From contig DAOUBD010000088.1 of assembly GCA_034432935.1 (NCBI GenBank), forward strand, positions 1-33,966: 33,966 nt of DNA. Direction: 5' to 3'. Made by a program: the position numbers and the translations under genes. The notes beneath the pieces were generated by a model that was not told where the DNA came from, ran no database searches, and was given only the letters and a program-made list of their open reading frames with translations. Shown in pieces: positions 29,769-33,966 of this stretch. Position 1 is the stretch's first letter; each line of letters opens with the position of its first letter. The stretch comes from DAOUAG01 sp034432935. Its GTDB lineage: Bacteria > Chloroflexota > Dehalococcoidia > SM23-28-2 > RBG-16-64-32.

Positions 29769-30762
29769 AGTAGCGCCACACCGCCGAGGCCACGGCTACC
29801 ACCGGGTCCCAGCCCAGCTCGGTGTCCGTCATCACAGCGATCACGTATGGCCCAGCCGGCCCCCAGACCAAGGCGATATCGTGGTTATACGTGCCCAGGT
29901 TCCCCGACTTGTGGGCGATCGGCGTGCCCGGCGGGACTGCCGAGACTATTCCCCCCGTGATCTCCTCCTGCATCAAGAGGGACAGCATCGCTAGTCGCGA
30001 TCCGTCTCCCACACCCTCGCCAGCGGCGATAGCCTCCATGAGGCGCGCCATGTCCCTGGCGGTGGCGGGCAGGTCGTGGTTGTTGAACTCGGTGTCCGCG
30101 AGCCCCAGGGTGTGGAGCGTCTCGTCTACCCGGGCGGCGCCCAGGGTGTCCTGTAGCAGCACGGCGGTGGGCGTATCGCTCACCACTATCATCGCCCGCA
30201 GGGCGTCCTCGAGGGTCAGGGTGTCGCCAGCTTGCAGCCCCAAGTAGTCCAGCGTTCCCAAGTCGTATTCCACGTACTTCTCATCCAGGGTAAGGACATC
30301 CGAGAGCGCCCGTTCGCCTGCCTCCACCTGGCGGTACGCCTCGTAGAGGAGCGACATCTTGTATGTGCTCGCAGCGTAGTAGACGCGAGACTCGTTGTAA
30401 GCAGCCCAGCGGCCATCGGCAAGGTTGTGGACCACCACCGAAACCTCGCCGTCCACCCCCACCAGGGCCGCCTGAATCTCCGCTGCGAGGGAAGAGTCCG
30501 CCACAGCCGGGGCAAACGGGAACGGAAGGTCTGGAACGATCCCGTCGCCGTCCAGCCACTCCAACGAGACGTGGGCCCCTGGCCGCGGCGTCTCGCCGGG
30601 GGCTGCAACGGGCGATTCGGTTGGCCCGGCAGTGGCCGTCGAGCCGGCAGTAACCGTCACCGCTACTGGAGCCGGCGAGCCTGGCGGGCCGCCGGACTCC
30701 GAACAGGCGCAGACGAAGACGAGGGCCGCTACCATGGCCGGCGCTAGATAACTTCGGACCAC
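29737..30762 (-). CDS. Class A beta-lactamase-like serine hydrolase lipoprotein
   Basis: 341 residues from GTG 30762. Lipoprotein signal with one Arg at position 3 and a core ending FVCAC (Cys 20), then a Pro/Ala/Thr linker to about 85. The penicillin-binding fold carries STYK (S132, K135), SDT (195-197) in place of SDN, and KSG (285-287) in place of KTG. A general-base Glu may be E225 in DTEFNN but cannot be assigned safely. This could be a genuine beta-lactamase or a cell-wall or esterase relative; activity on beta-lactams is not implied. ATG 30810 would give an odd 20-residue preface and run into the selD promoter, so the internal GTG is preferred. Confidence 0.8.
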   Translation of the reverse strand: MVRSYLAPAMVAALVFVCACSESGGPPGSPAPVAVTVTAGSTATAGPTESPVAAPGETPRPGAHVSLEWLDGDGIVPDLPFPFAPAVADSSLAAEIQAALVGVDGEVSVVVHNLADGRWAAYNESRVYYAASTYKMSLLYEAYRQVEAGERALSDVLTLDEKYVEYDLGTLDYLGLQAGDTLTLEDALRAMIVVSDTPTAVLLQDTLGAARVDETLHTLGLADTEFNNHDLPATARDMARLMEAIAAGEGVGDGSRLAMLSLLMQEEITGGIVSAVPPGTPIAHKSGNLGTYNHDIALVWGPAGPYVIAVMTDTELGWDPVVAVASAVWRYFDESRGSSSQ

Positions 30763-30811
30763 CGCTCCATTTTGCACACAGGCAGGGGTTACTGGCCAAC
30801 CGGCAGGCATC

Positions 30812-30817
30812 TATACT
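30812..30817 (+). promoter_or_regulatory. Candidate selD -10
   Basis: TATACT (five of six); the base 17 upstream begins TTACTG, a poor -35. Start near 30824, leader about 34 bases with AAAGGAG at 30847-30853. Confidence 0.4.
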
Positions 30818-30857
30818 GTAGGCGCCGGGGCCCGGCACAGCTTTGGAAAGGAGAAGG

Positions 30858-31904
30858 ATGGCGGCCAAGCCTGAGCGTCTCACGCAGCTCGCCTCTTGCG
30901 CCGGTTGAGCCGGCAAGGCCGGGGCTGAAACCCTAGCGCAGGTGCTGCGCTATCTGGCGGACCGGACCACAGGTCACCACCCTGACCTGCTGGTCGGCCT
31001 CGCCGTGCCCGACGACGCCGCCGTCTACCGGCTGAACCCAGAGCAGGCGGTGGTCCTGACGGTGGACTTTTTCGCTCCCCTGGTAGATGACCCCTACACC
31101 TATGGCGCCATAGCCGCCGCCAACGCCATGGGCGATGTCTACGCTATGGGGGGCGAGGTCCTGCTGGCCCTGAACATCGCCGCCTTCCCGGAGGACATGG
31201 CCCCGGATACCATCGCCGCCGTTTTGCGGGGAGGCGCCGACAAGGTCCAGGAGGCTGGAGGCATCCTGGCCGGCGGGCACACGATAATCGACGCCGAGCC
31301 CAAGTATGGCCTCTGCGTCCTTGGGCTCGTACACCCCGACGGCGTCTTGACCAAGGCGGGAGCGCAGCCCGGCGACGCCCTCTACCTCACCAAACCGTTA
31401 GGCACCGGCATCGTCACCACGGCCGCCATGCGGGACGCCGCCTCGCCGCAGCACCTAGCGGCCGCCATCGATAGCATGACCCGCCTCAACCGCCACCCGT
31501 CGCACATCCTGCGGCAAGCCGGCGTCCACGCCCTGACGGATGTCACCGGCTACGGCCTTCTGGGCCACGCCTACGAGGTGGCCGCCGCCAGCGGGGTGGC
31601 CTTGCGCGTCGCCGCCTCCGCGGTGCCGGCGCTGCCAGGGGCCCTGGATTACGCCGCGGCCGGCATCGTCACCGGGGGCGCGTCCCGCAACCGGAAGTAC
31701 TTGGCCGGCAAGGCCCGCCTCGCTCCCGGCATCCCGGAGGCGCTGGAGCACGTCCTCTTCGACCCGCAGACATCCGGCGGCCTGCTCTTCGCCCTGCCGC
31801 CCAGACGGGGGACGGAAGCTGAGGCCAGGTTCGCGGAGGCCAAGCTCCCCCTATGGCGCATCGGGGAGGTGGCGGCGGGTTCCGGCGTCGAGGTCGTTCC
31901 CTAG
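30858..31904 (+). CDS. selD: Selenide, water dikinase, selenocysteine-containing
   Basis: 348 residues when the in-frame TGA at 30906-30908 is read as selenocysteine 17. SelD makes selenophosphate from selenide and ATP for Sec and selenouridine synthesis. The start ATG 30858 has AAAGGAG upstream. The N-terminus reads RLTQLASCAG-Sec-AGKAG, matching the catalytic loop that is SCAGCGCK in E. coli. Then come VPDDAAVY, TVDFFAPLVDDPYTYGAIAAANAMGDVYAMGG, GGHTI and DPQTSGGLL. A plain ORF search begins at 30942, losing the active site. A hairpin with loop at 30942 may be the SECIS. SelA, SelB and tRNA-Sec must be elsewhere in the genome. Confidence 0.93.
30936..30950 (+). promoter_or_regulatory. Candidate bacterial SECIS apical hairpin in selD
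   Basis: Perfect 6-bp stem GCGCAG / CTGCGC with loop GTG. The loop begins 33 bases after the TGA, inside the 16-37 base window known for bacterial SECIS elements, and starts with G as those loops do. The lower stem was not resolved. Confidence 0.5.
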
Positions 31905-31926
31905 GGCAGGCGGCCCGGGCGCGTCC

Positions 31927-32385
31927 CTACGCGGCCTCAAGGTCTAGTCGCATGGCTGTCACCACCCGGGCCACCTCAGGATGCTCCTCCAGAAGCCGGT
32001 ACTGGGTGGACTGGCGCGCGGCCGGCTCGAAGTCCTCCATCGTGCAGCGCTGGAAGCCGAAACGCCGGAAGAAGGGGGCCTTGTCCATGGTGAAGAGGTA
32101 CAGGCGCCGCACCCCCATCCTTCGCGCCCCCTCGATGGCCCTGCGCACCAGAGCAGCACCGTAGCCCTGCCCCCTAACGGGCGGCGCTGCGACCACGGAT
32201 CGCAGGAGCGCCGCGGGGCCATATACCTCGAGGCCAGCGCAGCCCAGCAGCCCCTCCTCGCCCTCCAGCACCCAGAAGGTGTCCAGGAAGTCTGCTGTGC
32301 GGAAGGGAGGCAGGTGCTCCGATACGATCAGGGCGTCGATGGCGGCAAGGTCGCCCGGGCGGGCGCGGCGCAGCTCCGCCTTCAT
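31927..32385 (-). CDS. GNAT family N-acetyltransferase (ArsN2-like)
   Basis: 152 residues from ATG 32385, which overlaps the htpX stop in ATGA. The acetyl-CoA motif is VVAAPPVRGQGYGAALVRRA, preceded by LLGCAGLEVYGPAALLRS and followed by LYLFTMDKAPFFRRFGFQR. These blocks resemble the ArsN2 / N-acetylglutamate-synthase-like GNAT subgroup. The substrate is unknown; a role in glutamate acetylation would connect to the arg genes but is speculation. The frame upstream to 32451 lies inside htpX and is not used. Confidence 0.82.
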   Translation of the reverse strand: MKAELRRARPGDLAAIDALIVSEHLPPFRTADFLDTFWVLEGEEGLLGCAGLEVYGPAALLRSVVAAPPVRGQGYGAALVRRAIEGARRMGVRRLYLFTMDKAPFFRRFGFQRCTMEDFEPAARQSTQYRLLEEHPEVARVVTAMRLDLEAA

Positions 32386-33347
32386 GCCATGGCCCTCAGG
32401 AGGCGGATGCGCTCCCCGACAGGAGGGTGCGTGGAGAAGAGGTTGTTCCAAAAGCTCTCGTGCCCTTTCAAAGGATTCGCGATGTACAGATGGGCGGTGG
32501 CCTTGTTAGCCACTTCCAGCGGCTCTGGGTCGGCAGCGATCTTCTCCAGGGCATCGGCCAGAGCAGCGGGATTGCGGCACAGCAACGCGCCCGAGGCGTC
32601 GGCCAGGTACTCCCGCTGGCGCGAGAGGGCCAGCCGCATGATGCTGGCCACGATGGGCGAGATCAGTACGAAGATAATGGCCAGCACCAGAACGACGAGC
32701 CAGATGCCGCCGCCCCCCTTCTCCCGGTTGCTGGAACGGGAGCCGGAGCCGTACCAGGTAAAGCGCAGGAGCAGGTCAGCGGCCAGGGCCACTAGCCCTA
32801 CGACGACGGCCACCGTCGTCATCAGCCGGATGTCGTAGTTCCCGATGTGGGACATCTCATGGGCCACCACGGCCTCCAGTTCGCGTTTCTCCAGCTTGTC
32901 CAGCAGACCTCTTGTGACTGCCACATGGGCGTTCTTGGGGTCGCGGCCAGTGGCGAAGGCGTTGGGCGCGCTGTCCTCGATGACCCAGACCCTCGGCATG
33001 GGCAGCCCGGACCCGATGCTCAGGTTCTCGACGACGCGGTAGAGCTCCGGCTCCTCCTCCTTGCTGACCTCGCGGGCCCCGGAGATCGTGAGCACGGTAG
33101 CCGTCGCGCCGTAGTACATCAAGAGGCCAGCCGGCACGGCCACGAGGGCGGCCACGATGGCCAACCGGAGGCTGAGGGCCGCGGGATCGCCGCCGCCACC
33201 GGCGTAGGAGGCCAGGATGACCCCGACGGCTGCGAAGAACAGGGCCACGAACAGCACGAAGCCCAGCAGAATCAAGAGGGTACTGCGCTTATTGGCAGCT
33301 ATCCGGTCGTAGATGAGGATGCGTTCGGCTGGCTGGGGGGCCGCCAT
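32382..33347 (-). CDS. htpX: Membrane zinc metalloprotease HtpX (M48)
   Basis: 321 residues. Four hydrophobic segments at about 23-48, 62-82, 175-195 and 214-236. The zinc motif is HEMSH (H163, E164, H167) with the third ligand probably E247 in QREYLAD. The active site faces the cytoplasm. It degrades misfolded membrane proteins together with other quality-control proteases. ATG 33347 starts 22 bases after the lemA stop; this lemA-htpX pairing is common in bacteria. Confidence 0.94.
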   Translation of the reverse strand: MAAPQPAERILIYDRIAANKRSTLLILLGFVLFVALFFAAVGVILASYAGGGGDPAALSLRLAIVAALVAVPAGLLMYYGATATVLTISGAREVSKEEEPELYRVVENLSIGSGLPMPRVWVIEDSAPNAFATGRDPKNAHVAVTRGLLDKLEKRELEAVVAHEMSHIGNYDIRLMTTVAVVVGLVALAADLLLRFTWYGSGSRSSNREKGGGGIWLVVLVLAIIFVLISPIVASIMRLALSRQREYLADASGALLCRNPAALADALEKIAADPEPLEVANKATAHLYIANPLKGHESFWNNLFSTHPPVGERIRLLRAMA

Positions 33348-33369
33348 GGTAGACCGGTCGGGGCCGCGC

Positions 33370-33945
33370 TCAATCGTGGGTGGCGCCGGTGAAGTCCACC
33401 CTCACTTCGGCGCGCCCTTCCTCGTCCGCTTCGAAGAACTCCTCTGGCCGGAAGCCGAACATGTTGGCGATAAAGACCGAGGGCACGGTCTGGATGCGGT
33501 TGTTGTAGTCCAGCACGTTGGTGTTGTAGAACTGGCGGGCGAAGGCGATCTTCTCCTCTATGTCCGAAAGCTCATTCTGAAGGTCCATGAAGTTCTGGGA
33601 GGCTTGGAGCTGGGGGTAGTTCTCGGCCACGGCAAACAGATGCCTTAGAGCCCCCGTCAGCATATTGTTGGCCTGTGCTGCATCGGCGACGCTGCCGGCG
33701 TTCTCCAGCGCCGAACGCGCCCGCGTCACCTCCTCGAACGTTTCCCGCTCGTGCGCAGCGTAGCCCTTGACGGTCTCCACGAGATTCGGAATCAGGCTGG
33801 CGCGCCGCCGCAACTGCACGTCGATCCCCGACCAGGCCTCGCGGCAGCGGTTGCGGGCGCGCACGAGGCCGTTGTACATGCCGACGAACGCAAGCCCGAT
33901 TACTACCAGGACAGCGATGACCACCAGGACGATAATCAAGCCCAT
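33370..33945 (-). CDS. lemA: LemA family protein
   Basis: 191 residues, the family size. One N-terminal membrane helix (about 3-25), then YNGLVRARNRCREAWSGIDVQLRRRASLIPNLVETVKGYAAHE, the LemA hallmark, a coiled-coil region, and FYNTNVLDYNNRIQTVPSVFIANMFGF. The function is unclear; it usually accompanies htpX. ATG 33945 has AGGAGG five bases upstream. Confidence 0.95.
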   Translation of the reverse strand: MGLIIVLVVIAVLVVIGLAFVGMYNGLVRARNRCREAWSGIDVQLRRRASLIPNLVETVKGYAAHERETFEEVTRARSALENAGSVADAAQANNMLTGALRHLFAVAENYPQLQASQNFMDLQNELSDIEEKIAFARQFYNTNVLDYNNRIQTVPSVFIANMFGFRPEEFFEADEEGRAEVRVDFTGATHD

Positions 33946-33966
33946 CTCTGCCTCCTTGGCCTTCCC

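Noticed and set aside
30906..30908. selD as a pseudogene with a nonsense mutation
   Set aside because: The stop is exactly at the known Sec/Cys position, both sides are intact, and a SECIS-like hairpin follows.
1..33966. tRNA, rRNA, CRISPR, phage or insertion sequence genes
   Set aside because: None was recognised in the intergenic spaces, which are mostly under 160 bases and are accounted for by promoters and leaders.

Overview
This is a dense, high-GC bacterial chromosome segment with about 31 genes, frequent GTG and TTG starts, overlapping stop/start codons and very short gaps. There is no rRNA, tRNA, phage gene, transposase or CRISPR array. The gene set (rpmB divergent from a fakA-degV-recG string, argCJBDG, lemA-htpX, lipoproteins with Pro/Ala/Thr-rich linkers) together with the base composition suggests Chloroflexota, perhaps Dehalococcoidia-like. 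This is an inference; ArgS, RecG or L28 could test it.

Layout. 1-97: the start of a membrane protein that runs off the left edge. 98-574: no gene, but a cluster of REP-like hairpin repeats. 575-4220 (+): D-threonine-aldolase-like PLP enzyme, class I aminotransferase and a sugar-dehydrogenase-like lipoprotein. 4234-7404: a DUF2804 gene, a DUF4097 gene overlapping an adenylate cyclase, and an inositol monophosphatase-family gene downstream of argS. 7412-14261 (-): argS, then the string fakA > degV (FakB-like) > recG. 14387-14596 (+): rpmB. 14612-16749 (-): argH and rpe. 16786-20580: a PAS-LuxR regulator divergent from a two-domain multicopper oxidase followed by two Sco-type lipoproteins, which looks like a copper or respiratory redox locus. 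20609-27870 (-): HAD hydrolase and polysaccharide deacetylase downstream of the arginine cluster argC-argJ-argB-argD-argG. 28094-30762 (-): radical SAM enzyme, endonuclease III and a beta-lactamase-fold lipoprotein. 30858-31904 (+): selD, which contains an in-frame UGA at its active site. 31927-33945 (-): lemA, htpX and a GNAT acetyltransferase.

The most striking element is the 220-base region upstream of argC. It has a TTGACA promoter and then a 26-codon ORF with five Arg codons in a seven-codon stretch. Three mutually exclusive helices follow, ending in an intrinsic terminator with six T residues just before the argC Shine-Dalgarno. This is the layout of a ribosome-mediated (trp-type) attenuator, but for arginine. 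A second, smaller Arg-containing mini-ORF with a hairpin lies in the argS leader.

Other points of interest are the selenoprotein SelD with a candidate SECIS; an oxidase with type 1 copper motifs in both domains; a 46-bp nested palindrome between that oxidase and its likely regulator; a Sco paralogue without the copper His beside one carrying an unrecognised Cys-containing C-terminal domain; and repeated placement of -10-like hexamers 6-10 bases before start codons, suggesting leaderless transcripts. All calls come from reading the sequence; no database search was run.
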